Origin: Macrostomum hystrix | Taxonomy: Eukaryota > Platyhelminthes > Macrostomidae | NCBI GenBank assembly: GCA_950097015.1 | Contig: CATNEN010000001.1 | Span: 23,055,501 to 23,119,500, forward strand | DNA length: 64,000 nt | Direction of reading: 5' to 3' | Shown: positions 48,201-57,030 of the stretch, piece by piece | Numbering within the stretch: position 1 is the first letter of the stretch | Layout of the letters: every line of letters starts with the position of its first letter | Position numbers and translations under genes: made by a program | Notes under the pieces: model-generated | Database searches by the model: none | What the model saw: only the letters and a program-made list of their open reading frames with translations | What the model was told of the DNA's origin: nothing

Positions 48201-51200
48201 GCCATAGCCGAGCAAGAGTTCTGGCAGCTGCACTGCCCGTTTCATCACCAGAAGAAGTTCGATGGACGCAAGCACTGGGAGGTGTTCAAATCGGCCTTCT
48301 ACGCAATGGTCATCAAAGCTCTGGAGGGCAAGAACCCCACACCCGACATGGCGACCTCTTGGAAGGCCTTCATGAAGGACACTGTCACTAAGAATCCGTT
48401 GCAACTGACGTTCGTACAGAAGCAAAGTGAGTTAATTTTATTTTAGTTCTGAGCTGATGATTGTTAAGACCGCAGAATTTAATGCTCAAATGGTTTCTGC
48501 GCGTTTCCAAATTCTTGCAGGAGCATTTTCAGCAATCAGGCTGCAGAGTATGATATGAATTATTGATTGTACAAAAATAATTTAAATATGTGCTCTCTGT
48601 GTAGTCCAGTTTTGAGTCAACTATATTCTCCTAGACTACCTATTGTTACCTATATTCTATCCGAATTCGCTAGATAAGGAGAGTGCAGTGCACCAACAAA
48701 TTTATCAGTCGATTTTTGTCGTCACTTACTAAAAATCTTTTTAAAAGTCGTTCGTGAGTTCTACTGTGTCGCTCTTCGGTGTGTGCATGCATTTTTTCTG
48801 AAAATGAAACACTTTTTCTATTGTCTTTCTTTCTGTCTTGTGGCCTGTCCTGTTTGCCTGAACCCAACCAAAAGAGGCTACAATTCTAGTTTTCCTCACC
48901 TGTCAGAGGCAGTCGCCGCTCAGCCACCCCCGCCGCCAGCCAAGGAGGCCAAAGGCGGCAAGGGCAAGGCTGCGGCCGCTGCGGCGGAGAGAGCAGCCGC
49001 TGAGGAGGCTGCCGAGCCCGACCCGACAGAGAGTACGGCCATAGACTATTGGCTTGAGCTGGGATTGACCAGAGTTTGGCGTTAATTAAAATAACTCGCG
49101 AACATCTAACTGAATGTCCTGCCGAGGGTATCTGAACAGTAGATTCTTAATAGCAAACTATTTCCAACTTAAACTAATAAATTATAAAGTTTGACCTAGC
49201 TCTAGTACTAATTATGTTGTTTCTGTGTGATAATTTTTTTGTTGGAGTTTATCCGATAATCAAAAATAACATTTTTAATAATATGGTGTGCTTTGTGAGC
49301 CAGCTCTTGGTTTTTGGACGCAGCAACAACCAAAATACATACAAAAAACTTATCCACAGAGCTTGAGCAGGACCCGAACAGTTGGTTCAACCGCGAGATC
49401 GGACCCGAGCAGCTGATTGCCGTTACTCGGCTGCAGAAGTGCTGGCGCGGCACCACAGCCCGGCACATCCTGGCTAGTCGGCATCCGGACGACAAGGCTC
49501 ACGCCAAAGTCCAGGACCAGCTACTGAAGGCCTGGTCCTACATGGAGCCGAATGCTGAGGCACTGGGTCTCTACTTGTTACGGACTCTTTTCCGCATCAG
49601 CCCGGAGGCAGCCGGACGCTATCCGTTCTCGCCCGACTCTGCCAATTATCTGTACTTTCACGACTACGCCGGCGCGTGTCAGGAGCAGCCGGCCGGGGGC
49701 CAGCCGTTCGTTGTCTTCCGCGAGATTTTCCACGCGCCAGAGGAGACGCAGACTCAGGGAGTGGCCTCAGCCGGCTCGCGCGTGCTGGCAAAGTTGCTGT
49801 GCACCGTGCCCACCTGCTGCCTGCGCGTCATCAACAATGACGACTATCGCGAGTTCGAGCGCTCCCTGGGAGAGCGAATGCCGGCCCAGGTGTTTCGAAA
49901 AAATCGCCGTGGGTACACCATGATTGGTGTGGCCAAGTCAGCGAAGGATCAGGTGAGCTTCACCTCTATCTTCATTTCTTTATTCATCCGAATAAAAACC
50001 GACTATTTCTACTCCTCAACTTATTATCCCATTCAGCCCTCTCCTCAGGGAAAATGGCGTCTGAGATTGATTGGAGATGACAAGTCGCTCTTGCAGCCCA
50101 CCAGATCGGAGGTGAATGCCAACTTCGCCACTCGCCAGCTGCAGGACTATTACGTGCCGAACCCGCGCCGTTTGATCTTCCGCCAGTCGGTTCGCGTAGC
50201 CGAGGACCACCTGGCCACGCTGCACCTGCGCCTCTCGCGTCCGGACGTTGCCGCGGTGCTAGAAATTCTCGACGACGAAGAGGTGGTCCTGTCAGCCGAG
50301 GGCAAGGGCCAGGTGTTCCTACCTGTCTTCTTGTTCCTCAAGGACAAACTGCCTGAAGGCGTGGGCGAAGATGCGGCTGGCAATGAGGCTGGCGGAGGTC
50401 GCAGCCCGTCCCGCGGCTCTGGTCGGGGCGGCGCCGGTGGCAAGCGAGCCGCTGGCGGTCGCAGCTCCGCGCGCAGCAAGGAGGGGAAACTGTCGGTGAG
50501 ACTTCGGGTCGTTCGCTGATCTATGTGGCAATGGAAATGTTGGGAACCTATAGCTTATACTCAAACACCTGAAACCACCACCTTGATCTCGCAGCACGCC
50601 AGCAGCGTGTCCAGTATCACGCATGAACTAACGGGCGAGTTCAAGCCGCACAAGTACATCATCCAGGCGCGCCTGCTGGACGAAGTTTGGCCACTCACAG
50701 CGTCAAACTGGACCTTCGTTGAGCAGCTGAAGGAGCAGGAGAAGGAAGATCTTAAAGGTGAGATTTCTCAAAAGATACCTGCCTTATAACCTTAGATTTT
50801 GATTACATTCTACCCACATTACCAGAAGACCCACAGTAGTTGATGAAGACAAAGTTTTAAGACACCAAGTTAAAATACTGCAAACTTAGAGTTCTCAGCG
50901 CCGAGATTCGGCAGGCGAGAACCCGTGCTAACACTGCTGCTTCCGCGAGCTTCCTCCAGCCAGCGCCAGCGCCAGAGACTGCAGCAGATTGTTCTGTTGC
51001 AGCACGCAGTCTCATCTGCAGCCGCATCGGCCACCGCATCAGCCGGTACTGCCAGACACTCCAGGACCGTGTCAGGCCGTGCCGCATCACAGTCTGAGCA
51101 CTGCTCAGAGGCTGCAGCCATCAGCAGTTTTGGTGGCAGTTATGCCAGCAGTAGAGTATCATCTGGGAAGACAACAAGTTCAGCTGGGGATGCGAGATAT

Positions 51201-53445
51201 TCTCAAACTCCGTCGATTGTGTCATCAGGTCTGCTCATGGACTGAGGAGTCTCAACTCACGACGCCTTCGATGTACTTCACAAAAATCTAAACAAAAATT
51301 GCTTTTCTTGTCTCATATTATTATACTATCCAATTATGTATATATTTATAATTATGTATATAACATCATAAAAGCTTTCACTTGAAAAATATGTTAAACA
51401 TCACTGCCAATAACAGAGACCTCTGTCGTACATAATCGTCTAATTTCACAAGCTTCAACTGAAATCCCGATTCGCAGTTGTCGGCAAGCCGAAGGAGCCG
51501 GCTGAGGAAGCTCAGAAGCTGGAGGCCTCCGTCAGTGGCGCGGCCGGTGCGTCGAAGAAGGACGCCGGAGGTGCTGGCGGCGCTGCTGGGGCCAAGGGCA
51601 AGGCCGCTCCGGCGAAAGGCGGCGCTGCTGGCGGCAAAGACGGCAAAGGCGCAGCCGGGAAGGATGCAAAAGGCGGCGCTGGCGACAAGAAAGGAGGCGC
51701 CGGCGGAGATCCGTCGGCTAGTCGGCCGGAGTCCGCAGCCTTCGACGAGCGCAAAGCTCACTGGGTGCTGCGGGTGATCTCAGATGCAGTCCTGAGCGAG
51801 GAAATCGAGGTGCGCAAGGACACAGAGCGAGCCGACCAGTTTAAGAGCATGAAGCGCGCCTGGGAGGACATGGCCCCTGGCCGGGCTGAGAAAGCTAAGC
51901 AGAGCCGCCTGCAGTACCTCAGCACTCACCTGGTGCGCAATCCAGAGGCTCCTCCAACGCCGCCACCGCCTCCGCCGCCGCCAGCAGCGGAAGTTGAGGG
52001 CGAGACGTCGACAGCAGCTGCTCCGCCGACTGCCGCAGCTGCTACAGAGGACGAAGCCTCAGTGCCGCCGCTGGATGAGCCACTGCTGGTCGAGCCTCCG
52101 CCGCCGCCGCATCCGCGGGAGATTCTGCAGCCGCTGGACATCTCGGCCTACAGGCGCGGCGATCTGTCCAGGGCTGTGCACAAAGACTACGACACCATCA
52201 AGCAGGAGGAGGACGAGATGATGGAGGACAAGATGGAGCGCTTCAAGGAGTTCCTGGCGGCCTGGGAGAAGAACATGGAGCTGGACCGGCTGGCCAGGAA
52301 CGAGGAGAGGAAGAACTACTTGGGATTCGTCCAGTCGTTGCAGGTGAGTGATTCTGTTAAATCTTCAAAGACTTCTAAATAACTTCATCCTTGCGACCCA
52401 ACACGTCCAAATCTTGCTGCTCCCTCACGTAAAATCTGAACATTCTACCCAGCATGATGCATCTTGTAGAAGCGTTTTAACAAATGCTGCCCTGTGTTGC
52501 AAAATCAGAGGTCACACTGACGTCTATTAAGCGTCAAACAACTTCACCGCACCAAAAGGCCACGGTGGACTCGCGCAGAATCGCCTACGCCAAGGCCATT
52601 GCTGCTTATCGCAGACGACTGATAACTGACACTCAGCCTCAGGAGCCCCCTAAGCCGCCAGTCAGTTATCCCAAACCAAAACCGGCGCTCGAGCCGGCGT
52701 CCCTAACAACCAATAGTAACCGAACTGGCGTGACAGCCAATCAGAATTCTTCATCAGGAGCTGGTGCAGCCGGAGCTGCTGCCAATGTACCGGCAGCGGC
52801 TCCTGCAAGTGTGAATGTCAACAGCAGCAGCGACACGGCAGCCAATGTTGAAAGCTTGGCCAGCAGTTACAATGCTGTGTCCCAGGCGTTAGATTAATTT
52901 GTTCCCGCCGTAGAGTGTCCATCACCGGAAAATACTATTTCTAACGATTTTTTCCGCCGAACTAATTCAACAATGATTTTTAGCTTTTACTTACCATTTT
53001 AAGTGAGCGCTTTCCGATTTGATTTGATCCCAAAATGACCAGCTCACCAACCAAACCTTTAGTAGAAATGTTCGCATCGCATTGTTATTATTTTACTTCA
53101 CCAATGATTATTCAACCAGTTGATTAGAACAAATGTGCGTGATCTCACGGCTTACTCAGACCAACCCTTTTCCTCCTTTCCCCAACCCTAACCAAACCGA
53201 AACAAACTAACAAAAAACAGAGACAGACCGACTCCTACCGCGAGCAATTCTTCCGGGCCAGGGAGGCCTACCGCCAGCGCTGCTTGGAGGCCGAGCGCCA
53301 GCGGCAGCAAGAACTGGCAGCCAAACAGGCCGAGGCTGAAGCGGCTGCCGCAGCCGAAGCTGAAGCCTTGAAGGCGGAGAAGGGCGGCGCCAAGAAAGCC
53401 GCCAAGAGTCCGAGAGCTTCGGCTAAGAAGGGCAAGAAGAAATGA
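29869..53445 (+). CDS. ADGB: androglobin (calpain-like, permuted globin, IQ motif), complete
   Basis: Androglobin is a chimeric globin of ciliated and male germ cells. Exons: 29869-29945, 34954-35047, 38755-38811, 39234-39464, 40963-41181, 41404-41543, 41643-41732, 41845-41962, 42157-42336, 42797-42872, 42960-43007, 43192-43586, 43989-44249, 44380-44421, 44999-45264, 45351-45414, 45508-45573, 47403-47721, 47823-48042, 48125-48426, 48907-49032, 49360-49952, 50049-50495, 50595-50757, 51478-52343, 53221-53445. The sum is 5685 bp with every phase consistent: 1894 aa (human about 1667). Diagnostic blocks: LLIWPEFSDTEINNEKW near the N-terminus, the calpain-like WRKIYVDDNLP and NELWPMLLTKALIKVAAL, WKLIRPRVKRPLP, the LPPGRHVLKLFTKAPLGYH block before the globin, LQKCWRGTTARHIL (IQ), and a C-terminal KKGKKK. 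polyQ, polyA and KGG/AG-rich linkers are expanded. The start MPPKKSAED follows the X-box region. Exon 4 may instead begin at 39229. Microexon 14 (42 bp) is inferred from phase. Confidence 0.9.
30802..30962 (+). CDS. candidate alternative first exon 1b of ADGB
   Basis: ATG at 30802 follows a CAG run. The reading MKQRGAPTVPSSRASSRTGS continues Ser/Arg-rich to a GTGAGA donor at 30963. It ends in phase 2, the phase needed to join ADGB exon 2 at 34954 and the same as exon 1a. It could instead belong to an unknown gene. Confidence 0.42.
31064..31150. repeat. 14-bp repeat GGGACGGGGTCATT
   Basis: Seven copies in ADGB intron 1. Confidence 0.9.
31357..31364 (+). promoter_or_regulatory. TATA box-like TATAAAAG
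   Basis: TATAAAAG lies 76-83 bp upstream of the ATG of candidate exon 1c, the right distance for a separate promoter with a short 5' UTR. Confidence 0.45.
31440..31597 (+). CDS. candidate alternative first exon 1c of ADGB
   Basis: ATG at 31440, reading MDSSRATSRATTARSVASRH and then an Ala-rich helix-like stretch LEQLALLAEYEA to a GTGAGT donor at 31598. It is phase 2, compatible with exon 2 at 34954. It resembles exon 1b in Ser/Arg composition and has a TATA-like box upstream. Confidence 0.42.
31605..32110. repeat. ~20-bp minisatellite CACCTGACACCCACTGCAT
   Basis: About 25 copies starting right after the exon 1c donor (31598). It includes length variants with CCCCACTG and CAGCTG. Confidence 0.9.
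32508..32834 (+). CDS. possible alternative exon / unresolved open frame
   Basis: Open reading MDIGTASITLDVTKKLQSKV followed by Ala/Ser-rich sequence. The frame is open back to 32448. A GTCTGG at phase 2 (after GCCGG near 32795) could join ADGB exon 2, but the donor is weak. Composition resembles the other candidate N-termini. No family is recognised. Confidence 0.25.
   Translation: MDIGTASITLDVTKKLQSKVVAARSSAAAASSSSSAVTAGASGTGGQKERVRKNGEMLPLLLTASTSGSGALSPGHHNGSRAASLHSTSEEAVATLAGSGGEDFGKED
32830..33010. repeat. GATTGATA simple repeat
   Basis: Imperfect tetranucleotide/octanucleotide GATAGATT array. A shorter relative lies at 59585-59680. Confidence 0.9.
33476..33643 (+). CDS. possible Gln/His-rich open frame
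   Basis: ATG at 33476, then MQQQNQHNTNQQQQQHHHQQ and a basic, proline-containing part to TAG. It could be a further alternative start of ADGB or noncoding CAG/CAT repeat DNA. A GTAGAT at the stop is the only phase-2 donor-like site seen nearby. Confidence 0.2.
   Translation: MQQQNQHNTNQQQQQHHHQQQLPGQKRSRQNLPIAVSPQSPEPLECATHVVTLSL
33705..34400. repeat. 20-bp minisatellite with ~320-bp higher-order period
   Basis: About 35 copies of CTGTTAGACAGGGTGCTCAG. The same series of variants (TTGTTAG, GGTTGTACAG) occurs near 33850-33960 and again near 34170-34250, showing block duplication. Confidence 0.95.
35030..36430 (+). repeat. 38-bp minisatellite made of the ADGB exon 2/intron 2 junction
   Basis: About 37 copies of a 38-bp unit. 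The first unit is the real end of exon 2 (ATTAACAATGAGAAATGG, coding INNEKW) plus the donor GTGAGTAGG and TGCGACTGGG-type intron bases. Every copy keeps the exonic bases and most keep GTGAGT (a few GTTAGT or GTAAGT). The intron therefore holds dozens of decoy donors. Period checked at 35030 and 35068. Confidence 0.97.
36440..36900. repeat. 14-bp minisatellite GAGACAGGAGAGAT
   Basis: About 33 copies in ADGB intron 2, adjoining the splice-junction array. Its unit is purine-rich on the + strand. Confidence 0.95.
36905..37447. other. ADGB intron 2, no feature
   Basis: No coding exon is supported in this stretch. Short open frames have no splice or family support. Confidence 0.5.
37448..37725 (+). 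mobile_element. tRNA-derived SINE-B copy, ADGB intron 2
   Basis: Head GAGAGTGGTTAACGCGTCTG, then ACCAAGGTCCCTGAGCTCGATTC, a middle CAGCCGCTGAGGGGC and GCTTGTCGTGCAA, and the tail GATGTACACACCTGTGTGAG to GGGCAGAATTGC. This is one of the more complete copies. Confidence 0.85.
37726..38754. other. ADGB intron 2, GC/pyrimidine-rich part
   Basis: No exon is supported. GTATAAATAAA at about 38537 resembles a TATA box with GC-rich surroundings. It could be an internal promoter, but there is no coding start next to it. Confidence 0.35.
38881..39188. repeat. 13-bp polypyrimidine minisatellite before ADGB exon 4
   Basis: About 23 perfect copies of CTCCTGTCTCCCT, ending about 45 bp before the exon 4 acceptor. 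It acts as a 300-nt pyrimidine tract. The long open frames on both strands are repeat shadows. Confidence 0.95.
39500..39710. repeat. GTCTAACATGTCTAGAACCCC repeat, ADGB intron 4
   Basis: About ten irregular copies mixing ACATGTCTA and AACCCCTGTCTA words. Confidence 0.85.
40296..40317. repeat. (CT)n microsatellite
   Basis: Uninterrupted CT dinucleotide run in ADGB intron 4. Confidence 0.9.
40676..40748 (-). mobile_element. tRNA-like SINE head, minus strand
   Basis: Reverse complement has GCCCAGTCGGTAGAGCTCCG (box A-like) and GGTCGGGAGTTCGACTCC (box B). The anticodon arm does not pair properly, so this is a SINE or tRNA relic rather than a working tRNA. Confidence 0.6.
40762..40880 (+). mobile_element. 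tRNA-derived SINE-A copy, plus strand
   Basis: TAGCCTAGTGGCTAGAGCG (box A), GGGGGTTCGATTCCC (box B), then GTGTCCTTTAGCAAGACAC. It is head-to-head with the minus-strand copy just before it. Confidence 0.75.
42015..42070 (-). mobile_element. tRNA-like fragment, ADGB intron 8
   Basis: The plus strand reads GGATTCGAACTCCCGACCC, the complement of a box B. Only a short stretch is alignable. Confidence 0.4.
42157..42336 (+). other. ADGB: ADGB exon 9, polyQ linker
   Basis: Follows TAAAAG with GVTGAASKVSVH, then a CAG/CAA-coded run of twelve Gln and a Ser-rich part ending KMT before GTATAA. A shorter form using the internal GTAAGT at 42181 (24-bp exon) is equally in frame. Confidence 0.55.
43085..43175 (+). 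mobile_element. SINE-A fragment before ADGB exon 12
   Basis: GGAGGTTCGATCCAGAA and TTTGTGCCATTTAGCAAGAC, matching the box B to tail part of the SINE-A family. It ends about 20 bp before the exon 12 acceptor. Confidence 0.6.
43612..43890 (+). mobile_element. SINE-B copy, ADGB intron 12
   Basis: GAGTGGCAGAGCGGTTAACG, GCCAAGGTCCCTGAGCTCG, then GAGGGCCAACCTCCGAGGC and TGTACACACCCTGTGTCACC and a short ATT-rich end. It begins only about 25 bp after the exon 12 donor (AAG/GTCTGT at 43587) and fills most of the 402-bp intron. Confidence 0.88.
44680..44870 (+). mobile_element. SINE-A copy, ADGB intron 14
   Basis: GGTCACTGGTTCGAATCTCG (box B), ATTGAGCAAGATAATTACTT, and the 3' words CAGTCCGTGTACAGA and CCTTTGGATGCACCACGC shared with the 13705 copy. 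Confidence 0.65.
45690..46825. repeat. 34-bp minisatellite, ADGB intron 17
   Basis: About 33 copies of CTCAGACCCTTCATTGTGAC plus TCCGATACCACCAC. Variants (GAGTC, GAATC, CATGAC) recur in multi-unit blocks, so the array grew by duplicating groups of units. Confidence 0.95.
46826..47402. other. ADGB intron 17, AT-rich
   Basis: No coding or repeat structure was recognised. Ends with the exon 18 acceptor AAACTGACAG. Confidence 0.5.
47975..48426 (+). other. ADGB: permuted globin helices C-H of ADGB
   Basis: Exons 19-20. PFNFG carries the likely CD1 Phe. LRLKEYANKLMQAVGNIV looks like helix E and DLRAIAEQEFWQLHC like helix F, with His of QLHC the likely proximal F8 ligand. HWEVFKSAFYAMVIKAL is helix G and SWKAFMKDTVT helix H. 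By position the distal E7 residue would be Tyr (KEY), where I recall Gln in vertebrate androglobins. Confidence 0.7.
49420..49473 (+). other. ADGB: IQ calmodulin-binding motif of ADGB
   Basis: AVTRLQKCWRGTTARHIL fits the [IL]QxxxRGxxxR pattern. It sits between globin parts C-H and A-B, as known for androglobin. Confidence 0.85.
49490..49650 (+). other. ADGB: permuted globin helices A-B of ADGB
   Basis: KVQDQLLKAWSYMEPN and LGLYLLRTLFRISPEAAGRY look like globin helices A and B (W in A, F in B, then P). They lie downstream of helices C-H, the circular permutation typical of this family. Confidence 0.7.
50899..51228 (+). CDS. ADGB: cassette exon of ADGB (Ser/Gln/Ala-rich)
   Basis: Acceptor TTCTCAG at 50892-50898, open reading for 330 bp (PVLTLLLPRASSSQRQRQRL and onward), donor CAG/GTCTGC at 51229. 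Both ends are phase 1, matching the surrounding exons (50757 and 51478), so it can be included or skipped without breaking the frame. If not spliced it ends at TGA 51243. Confidence 0.5.
52559..52897 (+). CDS. ADGB: alternative C-terminal exon of ADGB
   Basis: Phase 0 after AAAAG (an acceptor at 52510 is also possible). Reads ATVDSRRIAYAKAIAAYRRR and a Ser/Asn/Ala-rich tail to TAA at 52895. Used as a terminal exon it would replace the RQTDSYREQF...KKGKKK end. It could also be a cassette using CCA/GTCAGT near 52660. Confidence 0.45.
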   Translation, partial: ATVDSRRIAYAKAIAAYRRRLITDTQPQEPPKPPVSYPKPKPALEPASLTTNSNRTGVTANQNSSSGAGAAGAAANVPAAAPASVNVNSSSDTAANVESLASSYNAVSQALD

Positions 53446-55807
53446 GCGAGTTGGCTGAGATTGCGGATGAATGAGCGCTTAGAATATTCTGGGGTAATGA
53501 GTGAGAGATGCAGAGTCGGGTTGTGTTATGTACATTCCCTTAGGTGTACATTCAGCCCAGCCCCGTGGGAAGATCTAGTTGATGTCAATGTACATTCCAG
53601 TGGGTAGGGGATGGGGACTCAAGACTTATTCATCCGCAAAAAATATTTATTTATGGTGAGAGCTGTTGCGTAAAGTCTTACCGGTCTAAACAGCTTTGCC
53701 AACTCAAGCTCATGCCCTAATATTGAAGCTAGTAGAAGCTTAACTGTGATAACTTTGAATTATGGATGCTCTGATACTGTACTTTACTGTATCACTATTG
53801 CTCGACTTAAAAAACTGTAACTGTGTATGCTTACATTTTTAATGCGAACGAAAAGTTTGCAAATTACGGTACAAACTCTCGGAAGAATCACTTCTGTCTG
53901 GTACTCCGAATTAGAGCTTCAAATCGCAGAATCGCAGCCCAGTAGAGACAACAGCGTAGCAAACAAAGATTCACTTATTGTTAGTCTTTGTTTTCAATTG
54001 TATTTGTCACTCAGATGAAGCTGTGGTCGGTCGCATTTGAATGCCCTTTCGAGTCTGGCAAAAAGAAGTTGATTTCGACCAAGGCTCATCGCGCTGTGAC
54101 TCTGTAAAAAGAGATTTATTTTTCTTCTACAGTATATTAAATGTCGATTTGCTATCTGATGGCTAAAGACCTACTAACAAGTTTATCCTCCATAGATTTT
54201 CCTTAACTTGTTTACGTGGTTATAAGACTGATTTATTGAGAGTTTCATTATTGTAAGTGTTCAGTTTAGTATACTGAACTAGCAACTTACCCCCCCAATT
54301 TGTTTTTTGCTTGTTTTTGTGTTCTGTCTCCTGCACGTGGTCGAGAAAGCATAAAAGTGTTATCAGCTTTGCTTTTTCATCACGCTGCGAACAAACCAAA
54401 CGGTGTCGAGGACCATAAAACTGTATAGAAGATTTGCTTCTTTAATTTTTGTTTCTTTTATATCTCTTTTTCTTGTGTCACATGCCTTGCTCAAACCGGA
54501 CACCCGATCTAGACTCCAGGACGCTGAAGTCCTAGAAGGCGATTTGAGCTATCAAGACTTCAACACACATTCCAAGTTGTGTATACATTGTTTGTTTTGT
54601 TTAAATGTAGTTTTCGCTATCTAAATTAGATTTGAACTTGCTTCGCCACACATTCCAAGTTGTGCATAAATTTCTGCTTGTTGAGATGGCTGAATGCTTA
54701 TCGTTGATTTTTTGTCTGTCACTGTTGTGTCCTAAGATTATAACTAAAAACTTTATGGTTTCTAGCTCTCTTTGATTATTTGCTCTTATTGTGTGCGTCT
54801 TGTTTTATTGCTAATGCTTCTTTGCCTAAGCTTTCCTTTGGCAGTTTGTTATTAATTACATTAATTAGTAACCTTAGTAGTGGCTCTGCTTTGTTAATCT
54901 CCTGCCGTTGGACAGTTTCTGATTCTCTTCCTATTTCTAAAAAGCACCAAAAATATCAGGTTATAGAATCGAACTTTTTATCGAATATTAAATTTGTGAT
55001 TATCTCCTAAAACACCTCCTAACAGAAACGCTAGCGGTAAAAGCTGATTTAACTGCTTTTATTAACTTCAGTTTTTAGCATGGAAAACGCTTTTGTTGCA
55101 CTTTAATTAAACAAATAATTAAAATATACACGCACGCACATGGCCTAATGTCTATCTCAATCTAAACTAGCTAAATCCTTTAGATGGTTGTGTTTCCTTA
55201 TCAACGACTCGTCAATGTTTGCTCTTTTCAAAATAAAATAAATAAGTGTGTATATCTTTTGGACTGAAAAGCATAAAATCGACGGGTTAGTAAAGTCAGG
55301 AAAGTGGCAGCTATTCTCGGACGATTATATTTGAGACAGAGTAGACAGAAAATGATCAGGTCATTATAATATCAAGTTACAAGGTTTAAAAAGACGTTAG
55401 AACTACATACACAAAAAGCTGTTTAAAAATATGCCAGATTGTATAAATAGTTGTTGAAGACAGAAAATCACAAGGGAAGACAGATAGAAAGAATAGAAAA
55501 GTATAAAACAGAAGTTCTATAGTCACTTCTAAAGAAAAAGCTACTGAATTCAGAAATAAAAAATGGTTAAATTGGCGCGAAATAACTACAAAAAGGTTAT
55601 TAAAAAACGTCACAAAAGTTAAAAAATATGCATGGGCTTTAACAACAGTTGTACAGCTAAACAACAGACTGTCGATTGCAGTGAAGCAAATGTTGGCCAA
55701 TTAATAATTGGCCAACATGGCGCGCAATCAAAGCAAATACATATGGGTTCCTAGTTCTCGCATGTCATTGTCATAGGAGTTTAGACTGTAATCGAATAGC
55801 CAGGCAA
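53446..55807. other. ADGB 3' flank and convergent intergenic region
   Basis: AT-rich. It lies between the ADGB stop and the stop of the minus-strand death-domain gene. Two GTGTACATTC-containing blocks recur at about 53528 and 53588. AATAAA words occur near 55235, far from the ADGB stop. No exon is supported. Confidence 0.5.
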
Positions 55808-57030
55808 TCAGGACGAAACAAACAGCTCGGGCACAATCTCCTGATTGATCTGGTGCCTCTGGCTGACAATCTCGGCAATGTCCTGCTGGCCGCTGTCGCC
55901 AAGGGCCGACTCCAACTCACGAATGAGCTCATTCTCTTTGGCTCCCTTGCGCATCGACTTCCAGTAAAGCAGCAGTCTCTGGGAGAGGCCTGCCAGTGTG
56001 TTAAGTAAGAGAAAGCAACATGAGAGAAGCGATTCAGGTGGTTTGAGCACCGGACTCATGAGCAAGTCGAGGTCAAGGATTCGAATCTTAACCCTGGCAC
56101 ATCATTTGTTGACAATTGACCGACAGCCAGCGAGGAACTCCTGAGCACACACGCACACAGGTGTGGACATCTGCCCTGACTATTTAATCGTCAGGCAGTG
56201 TACACTTTCACTGTGTCTTGGAGGTTGGCCCTTGCACGAAAAGCCCCCCATGGATGACTGGCAGAGCGGTTAACGCGTTTGCCTCTCGCACCAAGGTCCC
56301 TGAGCTCGATTCTGCAGTGAGGCCGGTGCAGCCGTGGAGAGAAGGCTTGGAGGATTGTCGTGCAATTCACCCCCTTGAAGGCCAGTCTCTAAGGCACAGT
56401 GAAGTGTACACTGCCTGACGATGTGAAAGTCAGGCTAGATGTACACACCTGTGTGAGTGAGTGCCTGCGTACAGTATCTGTGTGCTCAATCAGTCAGCGA
56501 AATAGGCAGAATTGCCTTCTCGCTGGCTGCGGGTCTAGTGTCACCAAATGATGTGCCATTGCCCGCAGCTCTCCTGCAATTATTTTTATTATTATTACGA
56601 CAAGCCCCCAAGCCTTCTCTCCATGGCCCAAAATAAATGTGGCCTCGCCTCGGAATCGACTCGCAACACGTTAACCGCTCTGCCACTCGCCCCCAAGCCT
56701 AGAGAAACATTTTGTTCATTAAGCAAGACACAAGATATAAACCATTGCTTCAGTTCACCCAGCTGAAAAAGGGGATAAAACTGTGGCGGCTCCCCCAGTC
56801 CATGGACACCACCTTTGGATTCGCAACTATATTCTTTATAAATACTCTTAGTTGATATTCACCAGTCTCCGTCAACTGTTGCTCGTCATTCTTCAGCTTC
56901 TGGCGGACAATTTCCACGGTTGGAATGTTAAGCAGCATGTAGAGCTGCAAATCGCCCTGCTTCACCGCCCTGGACAGGTTGATGAGGCTGACATCAGTCA
57001 GCACTTTGGCCTCCTTGCTCTCCAGCAGCT
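55808..57030 (-). CDS. death-domain protein, C-terminal two exons (partial)
   Basis: Exons in transcript order: 57030-56863 and 55989-55808 (stop TGA). They join in phase 1. The joined reading has VLTDVSLINLSRAVKQGDLQ, MLLNIPTVEIVRQKLKN, QRLLLYWKSM, NELIRELESALG and GQQDIAEIV. Spacing and hydrophobic pattern are those of a death domain (helices 1-6; the W of helix 5 and the L/DIAE of helix 6). Death domains build apoptotic or innate-immune assemblies. Upstream exons are not found in the window, so the parent architecture (UNC5-, ankyrin- or PIDD-like) is unknown. Confidence 0.62.
56040..56830. mobile_element. cluster of four SINE pieces in the death-domain gene intron
   Basis: 56040-56100 is a tRNA-like piece (AAGGATTCGAATCTTAACCC). 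56105-56250 is a minus SINE-B tail (CACACAGGTGTGGACATCTG). 56252-56590 is a nearly full plus SINE-B (GACTGGCAGAGCGGTTAACG to GCCCGCAGCTCTCC). 56595-56697 is a minus SINE-B head (TTAACCGCTCTGCCACTCGC). 56700-56830 is a SINE-A tail (AAGCAAGACACAAG, TCAGTTCACCCA, TCCATGGACACC). Confidence 0.82.
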
